A stretch of DNA of 64,000 nt from Engraulis encrasicolus (GCF_034702125.1 NC_085873.1:43704669-43768668), one strand, 5' to 3'. Positions 36,166-48,460 are shown, counted from the stretch's first letter. The notes: generated from the letters alone by a model not told the origin. Program-made: numbers and translations.

Positions 36166-36912
36166 TGTTGGTCTTTGACCAATTGAGGTAGTGGCTGGGT
36201 CACGGGGGAAGGCTCTCCTGCTCGCTTGTCCAAATCTAGGGACTTTGGTGAGTGGCTCGATTTCACCTCGGAGTGGGGTATCCCTTAGCCTGTTTATCAT
36301 CAAAGCTCAAATCTCTTCGAGACTTGGTCTAACCAAGACCATAACAATTAACATTTCCCAAACAGCATGGTTGATCCGCCTCCCTTGGTTTGTTTGCTTA
36401 CTGACAAAGTGGGAGGGGTTCCCATATTTTCGGGAACTCAGAAAGTACTTGCATTGCTCTTGACCTGACTAGTTGCAACGCTGAAAGTGTTGCGTCACTA
36501 GGAGGGCACAGCCTGGCTAGGTATCCCTTAACATTGTATTCTGTTTTTCACTTCATAATGGCTAAGAATTTTATTTCCTAATAGTACTGGGGTCCCAGTA
36601 CATCTAAGTTGTTTGTCTTAAACATATACCCCAATCTCAGGCGAAGTTGAGTCACTCGCTATGGTCCCTGGAGTTGCATGGGTGAGCAGAGGAGTTTTTC
36701 AGGCGACCCAGCCACTGTCTTAACATGAGCCATCAAAGAGAAGAATAGAGGACGCTTCTGAAGGTACAAGACAGGTAAAACAGTCTTTGGTTGCCAACCA
36801 CCATCACAGCAAATATGCTCAGCAGGGCAATTGTCACCTATATTAACATCCTAAAGTAGTTGTTGTACTCAAAGGTTACTATTTCAAGGCTCAATTTCAC
36901 CTGGGAGTGGGG
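36166..36912. other. Locally duplicated non-coding sequence
   Basis: The phrase ggctcaatttcacctgggag followed by tggggtat recurs at 36890 and 40770, with a variant at 36259. ggttgccaaccaccat (36789) recurs at 40665. This shows an old local duplication into which the 36917 element inserted. No gene is seen. Confidence 0.55.
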
Positions 36913-37974
36913 TATAGTCCAGCGGATGGGTGATTTGATCGTGCACTTTTGAGTAAAAGCATGAAAATCGGTACACATATCCTTCTTGATATGCTGATTA
37001 ATGTTAGCGTTGGAGGCGTCGCAAAAAATGCATCGTTTTCAAGATGGCCGCCAATTCCAATATGGCCGACCCATATTAATGAATCTACCTGACACTTTGT
37101 AGTAAAAGCATGAAAATCGGTACACATAACCTTCTTGATATGCTGATTAACATTAGCATTGGAGGCGTCATGAAAAATGTATTAATTTTCAAGATGGCCG
37201 CCAAATCCAATATGGCCAATTCATATTTATGAATCTACCTATCTACCTAACACTTGGTAGTAAAGGCATGAAAATCGGTACACATATCCTTCTTGATATG
37301 CTGATTAAGTTTAGCGTTTGAGGCGTTGCACAAAATTCATCGTTTTCAAGATGGCCGCCAAATCCAATAAGACCGACCTATATTAATGAATCTACCTGAC
37401 ACTTGGTAGTAAAAGCATAAAAATCGGTACACATATCCTTCTTGACATGCTGATTAACATTAGCATTGGATAGGAGGCGTCACGAAAAATTAATCGTTTT
37501 CAAGATGGCCGCCAAATCCAATATGGCCAACCCATATTAATGAATATACCTGACACTTGGTGGTAAAAGCATGAAAATCGGTACACATGTCCTTGATATG
37601 CTGATTAATATTAGCATTGGAGGCGTCGCGGGAAAAAAAAACATTGTTTTCAAGATGGCCGCCAAATCAAATATGGCCAGCCCATATTAACTACCTGGTA
37701 ATTTGTGGTAAAAGCATGACAATTGGTACACATAGTTACTTCTTTACATTAGATGCTTATTCATATTAGGGGCCATGAACAAAAATCAAATATGACTGAC
37801 CCATATTACAATACAATACATTGCAATATGTATTTATGTAGCACAGTATCACAACTATGAAGTTTACTCAAAGCGCTTTGAAAAAAGACATACACGCATA
37901 CATACACATTCACACACCAGCTGTGCACAGTGTGCAGACTGCCGTACGGCACCGGTTGTCACGCGAGACACACA

Positions 37975-37996
37975 CAGACAGACAGACAGGCAGACA

Positions 37997-38070
<74 letters not shown>

Positions 38071-38106
38071 CACGCAGGCAGGCAGGCAGGCAGGCAGGGA
38101 GGCACG
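37975..38106. repeat. (CAGA)n/(GCAG)n tetranucleotide repeat
   Basis: Short (CAGA)n followed by about 25 GCAG units with a few interruptions. Confidence 0.95.
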
Positions 38107-38177
38107 CACACACACACAAACACGCCAAATCTTCACATCATTATCATGGTCTAGAAATTAATCCTAATACTGTACAT

Positions 38178-38468
38178 CAGTGATTCTCAAACTTTTCCAG
38201 ACCGGGGACCACTTTGTCCCCCCCAAAATGTTCAGGGACCACCTATTAACTGAATTGACAGTTGACGGGTGCTATTCGACACTGTTAATTTTTGATGCAG
38301 ATCACTTTTCATTCACATTTACAAGCCTTATTGTGGTGAAAATATGACTTATGTTACAAATATAGCCTTCAGCTTGCTCATCTTGGAAAAGTAGAAATCC
38401 CCTTGTGGACCACCTGAGCTCTGTCGCGGACCACTAGTGGTCCCCGGACCATACTTTGAGAATCACTG
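38178..38468. mobile_element. hAT-type MITE, CAGTGATTCTCAAAC termini
   Basis: Ends CAGTGATTCTCAAAC / TTTGAGAATCACTG and the exact 8-bp TSD CTGTACAT (38170-38177 and 38469-38476). 291 bp, non-coding, nested in the 36917 element. Confidence 0.92.
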
Positions 38469-38476
38469 CTGTACAT

Positions 38477-39639
38477 GTAAACTTAGTTATATTTTACATA
38501 CCCTGAGTTGACTTTTTGATGGCCATCATGTTCCAACTGTGCCATTCACCATGTATTCAAAGTTTATGTCAATCTTTTAATTAGGCATTATTGGCAGTTT
38601 GATTGATGTTGGCCATAGTATATACCATAACCTGTGAAATCCTACTACTTTGCACAATTGTTCTGATCTGAAATGTAGCATGGATTCCATCCCTCAGTGA
38701 GGGTACCAGATCTTGGGGTGCAATCAGGAGAAAGAGTAGGGGTGTAAAGGCGATGGCTGCAGTTTGTTTGAATAGATTCAACTGACATGATTGGATGTGG
38801 GCTACACATATGCCAAATACCTCATTCTTAACGACCTATAAACTGCCATGGGCAATTGTAAATCACAATTTTACAATGAGAAATTGCATAACCACCAGAT
38901 TATATCACTTGTGAGATCAACTTGTGTTAACCAGGCAAGATATAAGCTTACCATACAACTTGCATTGGGTGCAGGATTGCAGTTTGTTTGAAAACCTTGT
39001 GCAGCTAGAAGTAGTCATCAACTATTAGTTTCTTTGAAGTAAGCGGTCATAAAAATGTCCATGAATTAACAAATCAAGTTAACTTTCTGTCTAGCAATCT
39101 TGAAATCCTGGCCCTTTTGGAATTTGTACAAGGCCTATGCAGTTATCACTAAGCGCTAGAGGTGCTGTACATCCCACAAGCCCCTCAAAAGTCTTGGATT
39201 TGTACATACGTAACGCTACTGCCGTATTACCTATTTGAGGCCTCGAGAATGCAATCAGTGTACCGATTGAAGAGTATTAGCAGAGAACATTTTATACATA
39301 TCTGTCCATCTGTACAAAACCTATAATGCAAACAAAGTCAACAATCTTCAAAGTGTAAGGCTTTAACACTTCAATTCATGTACCTATTATAGAGTGGTAG
39401 AACACAAGAGGTGGTGCAAATTCTTGCACCTATTCAAAAGTTATCACGTTAATAGAAAATAATCTATTGTGGTGGTGGCAGACACAGTTTGGGCAAAACC
39501 ATAACATATGCATCACTTCATTTGATAACATGCCAATAATGTTTAATCATTTTCAATGGTATTTTGTGAGTGTTAATTATATGCAATGCCAAAATATTTT
39601 TGTAGAAAAATATGTATTTTCTTATAAACACTATCTTAG
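38477..39639. other. Centre of the 36917 element, nothing recognised
   Basis: AT-rich DNA between the nested MITE and the right arm. Open frames are short and without domains. Confidence 0.5.
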
Positions 39640-40531
39640 TTGGCCATTTTGAAAATGTGTTTTTTCCCACAATGCCTCAATTTCTAATATTAATGAGCAC
39701 ATCAAGAAGTAAATGTGCACCCGTTTCCATGGTTTTACTAAAAGTGCCTGAAGGATTTATTAAAATGTGTTTGCCATATTTGATTTGGCAGCCATCTTGA
39801 AATGTAAACTTTTTTGCAAAGTATCGAGTTCTTTTATCAATCAAAATATAAAAAAAGTAACTGTGCACAAATTTCCATGCCTTTACTACAAACTGTCAGG
39901 TAGCTTCATTAATATGGGTTGGCCATAATGGATGTGGCGGCCATCTTGAAAATACAGCATTTTTAGCAATGCCTCCAATGGTAATATTTATCAGCATATC
40001 AAGAATGATATGTGTACCGATTTTCATGCTTTTAATACCAAGTGTCAAGAAGATTCATTAATATGGGTAGGCCATATTGGATTTGGCGGCCATCTTGAAA
40101 ATGCTACATTTTCGCAACGCCTCCAATGCTAATATTAATCAGCATATCAAGAATGATATATGTACCAATTTTCATGCTTTTAATACCAAGTGTCAGGTAG
40201 ATTCATTAATATGGGTCGGCCATACTGGATTTGGCGGCCATCTTGAAAACAATGCATTTTTCGCTACATCTCCAATGCTAATATTAATCAGCATATCAAG
40301 AAGGACATGTGTACCGATTTTCATGCTTTTACTACCAAATATCAGGTAGATTCATTAATATGGGTCGGCCATATTGAATTTGGCGGCCATCTTGAAAACG
40401 ATGCATTTTTCGCGACGCCTCCAATGCTAACATTAATCAGCATATCAAGAAGGATATGTGTACCGATTTTCATGCTTTTACTCAAAAGTGCACGATAAGG
40501 CCCTTTTGTGTGTCCCATCCGCTGGACTATA

Positions 40532-40920
40532 TACCTATCCTGTATTTCAGCATACAGTGTTAAAATGCGACTGCGTAAGGGCTGAGCGAAATGTGAAGAG
40601 ATGTATTCAAAGACTGTATTTCAGGATGCAAGGATCAGACAGGATCTTAAACGGTCTTTGTGCTGCCAACCACCATAACAACAAGTAGGATGTTGGTAAG
40701 CCTTTGCTGAGCATAAAGTAGTTGCTGTACTCTGAGGTTACTATCTCAAACATCTGTGCTGCCATATTGAGGCTCAATTTCACCTGGGAGTGGGGTATCC
40801 CTTAAGTTTTACCTATCCTGTATTTAAGCAAACAATGTTAAAATGCTGCTTCATAAGGACTGAGAGAAATGTGAAGAGATGTATTCAAAGCCTGTATTTC
40901 AGGGTGCAATGTTGGAAAAT
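40532..40920. repeat. Tandem duplication, about 270-bp unit
   Basis: tacctatcctgtatttcagc with agcgaaatgtgaagagatgt (40533-40620) recurs at 40811-40900. The unit also holds ctgccaaccaccataacaa. It corresponds to the left flank of the 36917 element. Confidence 0.7.
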
Positions 40921-41928
40921 GCTGCTTCATAAGAGCTGACAATTGTGATTTTGTGTGAACAAAGAGCGGTAATAATACATGTTAAATATGTTAACAAGTC
41001 AAAAAAAATCTCACAGGCCATATAAAATGACCTGTGCATGAGTTTGACATCCCTGTTGTACGCTGTTACATGATTGGAATAGTTTAGTGTTATTAGACCC
41101 CTATGTGAATTCTCATCAGCCACAGGAACCGTCTTTTCTCGTCCTGGCATGAACATGAATTTAATTAATTTAATGCTCAGGGCTCTGAATCAATACTCGT
41201 GGTTGGCGTGCGAACACGCCCACACACACACACATTGTCTAATTAGACTCAAACAGAGCTGTGTTGTGAGATGTATGCATGTGGCGGTGGAACAAAGCGA
41301 TCTGAAGGGACCCCCTGAAGGTGTATGTATTAGCCAAGGTCATAGCCTTAAGCCATGCAAATGAATGCGGCCTGATGCTACATGTATCCCTCACTACATG
41401 CTGGGCTGTACATCGAGCTGAGTATGCTGTAGCAGACGTGTTGAAAGTAGCATCGCCTGCTACACGCTGGGCTGTACATTGAGCTGAATATACTTACTCT
41501 ACAGTAGCAGTGTGGGGAAAAGCTGGATTAATAGGATTAATGCTATACGATTACTGATTCCTGTATGGGGTTTTTTTCCGCACACTTTTTTTCTTTTTAT
41601 ATGCATCTTTTTACTTTTTTTTTCTTGAGAATACAGATGTATGTAGACCTATGTGTAATTAGCTTTAGTCCAGCTAAATCTTGGAGTAAGAGTGACGGAG
41701 ATGAAGCCGCCATTAGCTCAACCCAGATGGTTTCTCTTTCTCTCACACACACGCATGTACGCACACACACACACAAATTGTGGCTACATCTCACTTTTAA
41801 TCCCTCTCTCACACACAGTGGGCACATCTCTCTCAGACACACACACCTGTGTGGAGAGAGGGTTGTGTTCCCAGTGTATTCCAAGTGTATTTCCTATGAG
41901 GCCCATGGATGTAGTGGTCACCCAATGT

Positions 41929-42006
<78 letters not shown>

Positions 42007-42425
42007 CGGACATGGAGGTCCCCTCTTGCGGTCAGTCTGTTTTCTTTGCCAACCCATCAGGGAGAGAGAGAGTAAAACATCATTTATTAATGATTTAGTA
42101 CATACCATTGACCAGTCGACATGTCATGCAATAAGGCCCGGACAAGTGTTAAATGGCTCCTTTTCGCAGACGATTATCAACAATCAACAGGGAAAAACCC
42201 ACACACATTGGATTTTAATTGTAAAAAAAAAGACATTGAGTAGAGGCAAATTACAACTATTCTAGACTCTCAATTTCAAGCATCAAAGCATCTTGCTGAA
42301 AAGGCTCCAAGAGCATACTAGAGCAACCAACCTGGAAAGGCTTGCTCCCGTAATCAAATGCATTACAAGAGCCAGTTGATATCTTTTGCAAGAGGAGACA
42401 ATAAAAGACTGACAGCATCAAAGCC
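40921..42425. other. No gene seen; (GT)n tract and small duplication
   Basis: A hAT-MITE-like end gagtttgacatccctg is at about 41040-41057. A ctgggctgtacat(c/t)gagctga unit is duplicated (41402 and 41469). A (GT)n tract runs into (GC)n at 41929-42007. Confidence 0.6.
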
Positions 42426-42776
42426 ATGAACCTCACCAGAGAAGAATTGGAACAGTTCATTGGTGTGTGTTTTTACATGTCCATCCATAACCTCCCCAAA
42501 ACCAGGCTGTACTGGAACCCTCAGACAATGGTGCAATCTTGCAAGCAGAATGCCTGTAAATCGGTGGAAGATGATCAAGAAAAATCTCAACTCTGTCAAC
42601 AATGAGAACCTTGTTCCAGGCAGGCAGACAGGCTTTTCAAAGTTAGGCCTCAACTGAACAACCTCAGAGAGCGCTTCAGTAGCATTCCATAGGATGAGTG
42701 ACTCTGTGTGGATGAACAAATTGCGCCATTCAAAGGGGAAAGCTTGTTAAAACAATACATCCATTCCAAAGCATAG
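42426..42776 (+). pseudogene. piggyBac-type transposase fragment
   Basis: It reads LEQFIGVCFYMSIHNLPKTR with LYWN, then after a frameshift NRWKMIKKNLNSVNNEN, then after a second shift RPQLNNLRERFSSIP and LCVDEQIAPFKGESLLKQYI. These are consecutive pieces of the piggyBac DDE domain, in order, and include the Asp of CVDEQ. Two in-frame stops and at least two frameshifts make it dead. The flanking TTAA ends were not located. Only about 120 of roughly 550-600 residues are present. Confidence 0.85.
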
Positions 42777-42805
42777 TTATTGAAGATATAATCACATTTC
42801 TTATT

Positions 42806-42849
<44 letters not shown>

Positions 42850-42891
42850 ACTACTATTATATCTAGTATTCAGACTGCTGAAACAGTATTA

Positions 42892-44843
42892 TTACCTCCG
42901 CCAGGAGGTTATGTGATCGCCCGAATTTGTGTGTGTGTTCGTCACGCTGCTATTACATGGCCTGCCCGAATTTGTGTGTGTGTTCGTCACGCTGCTATTA
43001 CATGGCCTGCCACAGGGCGCGCAGGGCGCGCAAGGACCACTGAGGACGGCTCTGTGAGGAGGAGCCCTGAGCTGGCGTACCTTCACGCAGCCACACCGGG
43101 GCAGAGCATTGAAGTGAAATTCTTACCGCAGTCAAAATCGCTATCAAAAAGCAGCCTTAGCTACAGCCTCGCAGATCGTTTAAGTTCACAATGCTGTCAC
43201 AAACCATTCATATGAAATGAAGCTCACAGAAAGGCGCGCGCGAATTGCGTTAGTTCGCGGTGATATGCTGCTTCCCCAATCCCCGCGCACTGAAGCCATC
43301 AGCACTACAAAACATTCCATAGACTAGTTCCTAGATGCAGAGGTGGAAGAAGTACTGAAGTTGTGTACTTAAGTAAAAGTAGAAGTACCCTGCGAAAAAA
43401 TTACTCAAGTGAAAGTAAAAGTTGTCTACCAAAAATGTACTTAAGTAAAAGTCATAAGTACAAACTTTTAAATGTACTTTTTGAGTACAAAAGTACAAGT
43501 AGGCCTACTCGCGCAATGACTGTCTTTCTCCATGTCTGCCTACTTGATCCAATAGGAAAAAGTTTCTGCAACGGTTTTCGGTTCTATTAGAACATGATGA
43601 GTTCTGTTCATGTGTTTTAAAATATCTTTTCTGTCTGGGTGTCAGTTTGGAAGAGGGGCTTGGTCCCGCCTCCCTGCCCGCAGCTGAGGCTACTCAAATA
43701 TCCACGAAACACAACAGGAAAACCTAGGATAAATGTAACTAGTAACAAAGTCTTCTTCTAAAAATGTAAGGAGTAGAAAGTACAAGTAGTTGTCAAAAAA
43801 TGTAATTGAGTAAAAGTAAAAGTCTGCATTTTTATTTTTACTCAAGTAAGTACAAATTCCAGAAAAATCTACTTAAGTACAGTAACGAAGTAAAAATACT
43901 TAGTTACGTTCCACCTCTGCCTATATGTCATAGCCTAACGAATGAACGCTGGAGATGCGGCGAACAGTGATTTTCAATACGAAATAGCGTGCAGGCCCGG
44001 GTGCCGATCATCTGCCCGCAGCGCCAAGACCAACTCGCAATAACCCTCATGAACGGATTCCCAGAACTTCTCCAACAAGTGTAGTGTCGGGGTAGGCAAT
44101 GATTCCGCTAGCTGCGACCAGTCGAGTCGGCATGTCTCTCGCTAAGCAATTGCGTTTGTAGCATAACGTTAGTGTTACGAAATTGAAACAGCTAGAAATG
44201 ATACAAGTGGATTTGCCTCTCAAAAGTTTGTTTAACCTTGCGAAATAACCCAAAACAATAACTGACACTCCACAACCATCCATGCACTGCCACTGGATAA
44301 AGGGATTCTTGGACATTTCTGATTCAATAATTAAGTGAGCGGCTCAAAGTAGCGCTACAGTATGTTGTCTTGTTATTACAAAAACATATATAGGACTATA
44401 TATAGGCCTATTACTGCGCTCTGGGTTGGGGAACGCTGCACTGCTGTAGAATATTTAGGCCTACTATGGGTGTTGGCCAATGAAAATTGTGCTTTTAATT
44501 TTTTATTTTGTTTTAGATGGTAGCCTAATGAAAGGCATGCTGCCAATCATCAACAATGTGACTAATATGTAGCAATGAGCAGTGGGAAATCACAGAAGGC
44601 ATAGGCTATAGCATGAACAATCACTTTGACAATATAAAACAATCAAAGGTGAACTAAACAGACCACAGCTGATAAAAGAGACAGAGAGAACTGTAATTTG
44701 GTTACAACTTGACGGTTCAATAACCTGAACACAAATGCTATGTGGCCTAAATGCGTGAAACCACATCATGACTCTATACCTATGTCCAAAACGAACTGAA
44801 CTTCCTTGGCGGAGGTCTGCGTTCTCTGAATACATTTCTAGTT
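42892..44843. repeat. Composite repeat with CCTCCGCC/GGCGGAGG ends, copy 2
   Basis: The left end attacctccgccaggaggtt and right end cttggcggaggtctgcgttc ... tttctagtt correspond, reversed, to the ends at 23204-23960. Just inside the left end is an exact 2 x 45-bp tandem duplication (42920-43009). A nested hAT MITE occupies 43338-43919. The rest of the interior (43010-43330 and 43928-44790) shows no gene. Confidence 0.6.
43338..43919. mobile_element. hAT-type MITE, CAGAGGTGGAA termini
   Basis: Starts CAGAGGTGGAA and ends TTCCACCTCTG. The flanks CCTAGATG (43330-43337) and CCTATATG (43920-43927) match at 7 of 8 bases. The interior is dominated by acttaagtaaaagt repeats in both orientations, a familiar fish MITE. 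582 bp. Confidence 0.85.
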
Positions 44844-44881
44844 GTTTTTATTTTTACCCATTGTTTATTTTTGTCCATTAA

Positions 44882-46560
44882 CTCATTGGCTGCCTTAGCC
44901 GTCGAGTGACGTCATTTCGAATAGTGACGCCCCCTGCCTTCGACGTCGTTCGCCGATAATTGCGTTTTTTTACAGCCAGGCCTCGAGGACGGTCTGACCT
45001 ATCTTCTGTATAAATTTAAAGCCTCTAGGCATTTTCTAACTGTTCCTGTAGGTGGCAGAAGTGTCCTTAGGAACAGTCAAGGCAGGGCTTTAGTTCAGAC
45101 CAGGAGGAAATGTCAAGACAAAAACACCCCTTTTTACTATTATAATCTCAAAAGTAGCATAGCAAAATCATTTTTGAAAGTAAAGCACCTGTGACAGCAG
45201 TCTACTTTCTTGCCCTTTGATTTTAACACAGGTAGGCTACTGATTTTAGTGTCAGAGCCTGACCAAAAAAAAACCCTTCCTCTCATGACCAAAATACAAC
45301 CCCCTGTTGCTATCTAGCTAGAAGGCATTGTAGCTAGCTTGCCCAAAATACACCATGAGATGATCTGTGTGGCAACCTTTCATTTTGGATAATGTGATCA
45401 GCCTACACAACATCAGGATGATCCTTACAAAATATCATCTGACAGGAGAATGCACAGGACTAGTGGTGATGTTGGGATTGGCTATAAATTTCCCTACGCT
45501 AGCTAGCTAGCTAGCACGAAATCGCTAACAACTTACAACTAAGCCTAAATAAAGGAGCCTTGGTAAGTCAACCATTTTTACTCATTCTACAGTTATTTTT
45601 TATGGATCTGTATAGTATGATCAGCTTACTGTATCATCAAAAAAAGACAGGGGGTTGCAGATTCTTGGAACAGAGTAGCCTTTGTGTCTGGTCAGATGCA
45701 GTCAGCTCACATGAGAAAGCATTGCACTTAGCCCCAGACCAGCTAGCCTTCACCACTCCAATCGGCTTGTGAAATGTTGGATATGTGATCAGTACTTTAT
45801 CAAAAGAAAATTCATTGAACAATATATGACAAGATCACTATAGCAGAACCATGATGACAGTAATCATCAATCTGCAAATTGTCCGCTCTGCCAAAGAAGC
45901 TGCAGTAAGCAACGCTAAGCGGAGCTGCCTGCCTACCTGCTGCCTCCCTCCCCCACAAGACACAACACACGGTACTATTTCTGGAGGAAATAAACCAGCT
46001 GTTCTCCAACGAGGGGAGAGAGAGCACACTCAGGTGAGGGAGAGGGAGGGAGTTCCCGGAGGGCACCTGTTGTAATGATCCATTCTACGCGCCAGCAACT
46101 AAACCAAAACACCCTTGTTTTCGAGTCCACCCCCGTTATATTTCAGTATATTAGGTTGAAAAGTTCATACAAACGATCTTTTGTTCAGGCTACAGATGAC
46201 AGAAGACTCTGTAATAGCATCTGATATGTTTGGAGTTGTTAGGACGATGCCATTATGGGCAAAAACGTTTGCAGTTATAGTTATACTTCAAATGGCGTTT
46301 TCTCAGCTTTTTGGCTAGAAAGCAGCATTTTGGCGAATTCCACTTCATTTCAACAGATGATTATGAAAGAACGGAAAGGGGTAGAGAGACACCGTTTTTT
46401 TCTGATGACAGATGAGCGTCTAATCTGTGTTTTGATGGGTATGATGTTGACATAGACACAGAACTCAATTTTCTGTGAGCCTCCAAAAAACGCCCACAAT
46501 GCTGAAAAATCTCTGGCACTCTGAGGTACTCTTTTATGAAAATGGCTGGCAGCCAATGAG
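44882..46560. mobile_element. piggyBac-like TTAA-bounded element, copy 1
   Basis: Termini CTCATTGGCTGCC / GGCAGCCAATGAG with TTAA at 44878-44881 and 46561-46564. 1679 bp. It is near-identical along its whole length to 57284-58978. It contains gctagctagctagctagca and ctattataatctcaaaagta but no recognisable transposase. The tandem phrases gccgtcgagtgacgtcattt and cttcgacgtcgttcgccga lie near the left end. Confidence 0.85.
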
Positions 46561-46564
46561 TTAA

Positions 46565-47290
46565 TATTTTTGTGTTATATTCTGTATGAAATCAGAGTTG
46601 AGTTTCAGTGTGATGGTAATGACCCAAAAACGAAGACATCTTGAAAATCATTTTCATCTTAATAATGTCATTACAGCACAACTTCATTTTCCAATCAAAC
46701 CGTAGAAAGGCATGAATAGTCCAGTTGCTAACTTGATTTGCAGTTTAGCTTTCATTTCAGGCCTAATTGCCTTTGTGAATTGGCATCATGTGGAGAATCC
46801 AATAAGTAATAACAGAGAGAGGAACTTCCCTACGGTTTGGTGACACAGTGTAGTGTGAGGTCTTTAGAGATCCTGCTTTGCAGATGCCATTTCAACAATA
46901 GCATATTTGTTATTTTACAAGATATTTTATAACAATAACATATTTGTTAAAAGACCAACAATGAAAGTCACAAAAAATGTAGGGAAAGAAAACAACGCAA
47001 ACCCTAGATTTAAGTGAAAACTTTGTTTGGCCTTTACTTTGAGCACGTCTTCTTAAAGGATAGTTCCTGCGTAAAATGAAAATTTGAGCATCACATCATC
47101 ATGCCACATAATCATCATGGGTGAGGGACTTTCTTCCGAAAGCCCGGGGCATTTCGAAGTTGGATATTTTAAGTGTTCTGTTAAAAACGCAGCTAATGCA
47201 GCAGGACGGGGACAATTTGAAAAATATAAGAATTCAGTTGTTTTCCCGCGATAAACAGGCTCAAAAACCCTCCACACTTCATCACAACAA
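46565..47290. other. No gene seen
   Basis: AT-rich DNA without recognised features. Confidence 0.5.
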
Positions 47291-47874
47291 CATGATCTCC
47301 AAAAATTCCGTGCTCCTGGACACGGATGTTAAGGACACGAAATCTGTGTCCAGGAGAATTCCGTGCTCCTGGACACGGACTTATTTTCCGTGATGGACAC
47401 ACAGATGTGCTCTCTCTATACTACCACAGTTCTATGTTTCCACAGTCTTGTGTTCTCAGGGTTTTTCTAATTTCAAATATTTTTTCTCAAAAGATTTTTT
47501 TCTTACTGACAGGTTAGGGTTAGGGATTGTTTTGGCACAGCTAGTATTCTTATCAACCAACTGGAATAGTTATTTCTCAAAAATATGTCTTTAATGATAG
47601 GTTAAGGTTAGGGAATGTTTTGGTCAGGGCACAACTTAAATTGCTGTAGCATTATTTTGTTTAGGATTAGCATTTGGTATGTATATTTTCTAATGATAGA
47701 GTTAACACAGTGCAGTGGGAATATAGAAAGCACTTCCGTGTGCCCATCACGGAAAACTATTCCGTGTCCAGGAGCACGGAATTTTGGCAAAATCCGTGCT
47801 CCTGGACACGGATTTCGTGTCCTTAGCATCCGTGTCCAGGAGCACGGATTTTTTGGAGATCAGGCTGATCACAA
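47291..47874. mobile_element. Hairpin-array element, copy 1
   Basis: Outer ends tgatctccaaaaattccgtg and cacggattttttggagatca. Each end carries three to four copies of CCGTGCTCCTGGACACGG in alternating orientation, separated by atgttaaggacacgaaat or ttttggcaaaat. The middle is AT-rich with gttagggttaggg and is inverted relative to copy 2 at 63250. No ORF. No clear TSD, although the flanking cagcc and acat of the two copies correspond. Confidence 0.7.
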
Positions 47875-48460
47875 AGGTCTCGTCAAGTAAACCGAGGCAC
47901 AGAGAAGTTCATCGGACCACAGTCTTTCACTGGTTAATGTTTTTTGAGGTATCTCACCGGTAGATGTTCGAACTCCTAGGTTGACCCTGTTGACACTGAC
48001 TACCGCGTTTGCACCAGCATTTCGAATTTTGAACCATTAGCGAAATCAAATTATCTGCAATTATTCTTCTTACTTTTGGCATTATATAAAAAAAGGTTTC
48101 CATTACTTGTCTTGTTATTGTCGTCCTAGTAGTGAGCAGAGGCATAACTATTCCCTCAGCCCAACCCACCATTACAGTTTTCTGGACCAAGACCAAGACA
48201 AAATAATTCCTGGAGAATGGTTCTGTGAAATCCTGACATCTGCCTCTGATCCGCTCTGAGGACTTTCTGGTTTTCCGAACCCCAAAATCCTGCTCTGGCA
48301 TTCCCCCTCCTCCCTTCCTCTCTCCTTCTCTATCCCTCCCTCCCTCCTGTAACCTTTCCTCTGGGTGAGAAAGATGAAAACGAAGAGTCAAAATATCCAC
48401 ATTGAGCATACGGGAGAAAATGCCTTTCACGGTCGGGCCCTCTTAGGGGGGTGGCTGGTG
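47875..48460. other. No gene recognised
   Basis: A pyrimidine-rich block at 48290-48360 gives purine-rich open frames on the other strand. I do not regard these as a gene. Confidence 0.5.

Larger units (their letters stand above)
36917..40527. mobile_element. 3.6-kb element with inverted tandem-array arms
   Basis: The ends GTCCAGCGGATGGG and CCCATCCGCTGGAC are perfect inverted repeats, with TATA on both sides (36913-36916 and 40528-40531). The left arm (about 36940-37760) is five to six tandem units of about 150 bp. The right arm (about 39640-40500) has about six units in the opposite orientation. Each unit carries gcatgaaaatcggtacacat, gatatgctgatta, ggaggcgtcgc and caagatggccgcc. The centre holds a tetranucleotide repeat, an hAT MITE and sequence I cannot place. 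No transposase is seen. Confidence 0.7.

Noticed and set aside
45851..46075. Short ORF starting MMTVIINLQIVRSAKEAAVS shared by both piggyBac-like elements
   Set aside because: Conserved only because the elements are near-identical. The copies diverge by indels after about 45 codons, with no sign of coding constraint.
47291..47874. CRISPR-like array from repeated 18-mers
   Set aside because: Units alternate in orientation and the spacers are repeated, not unique. The context is eukaryotic and no cas genes are present.
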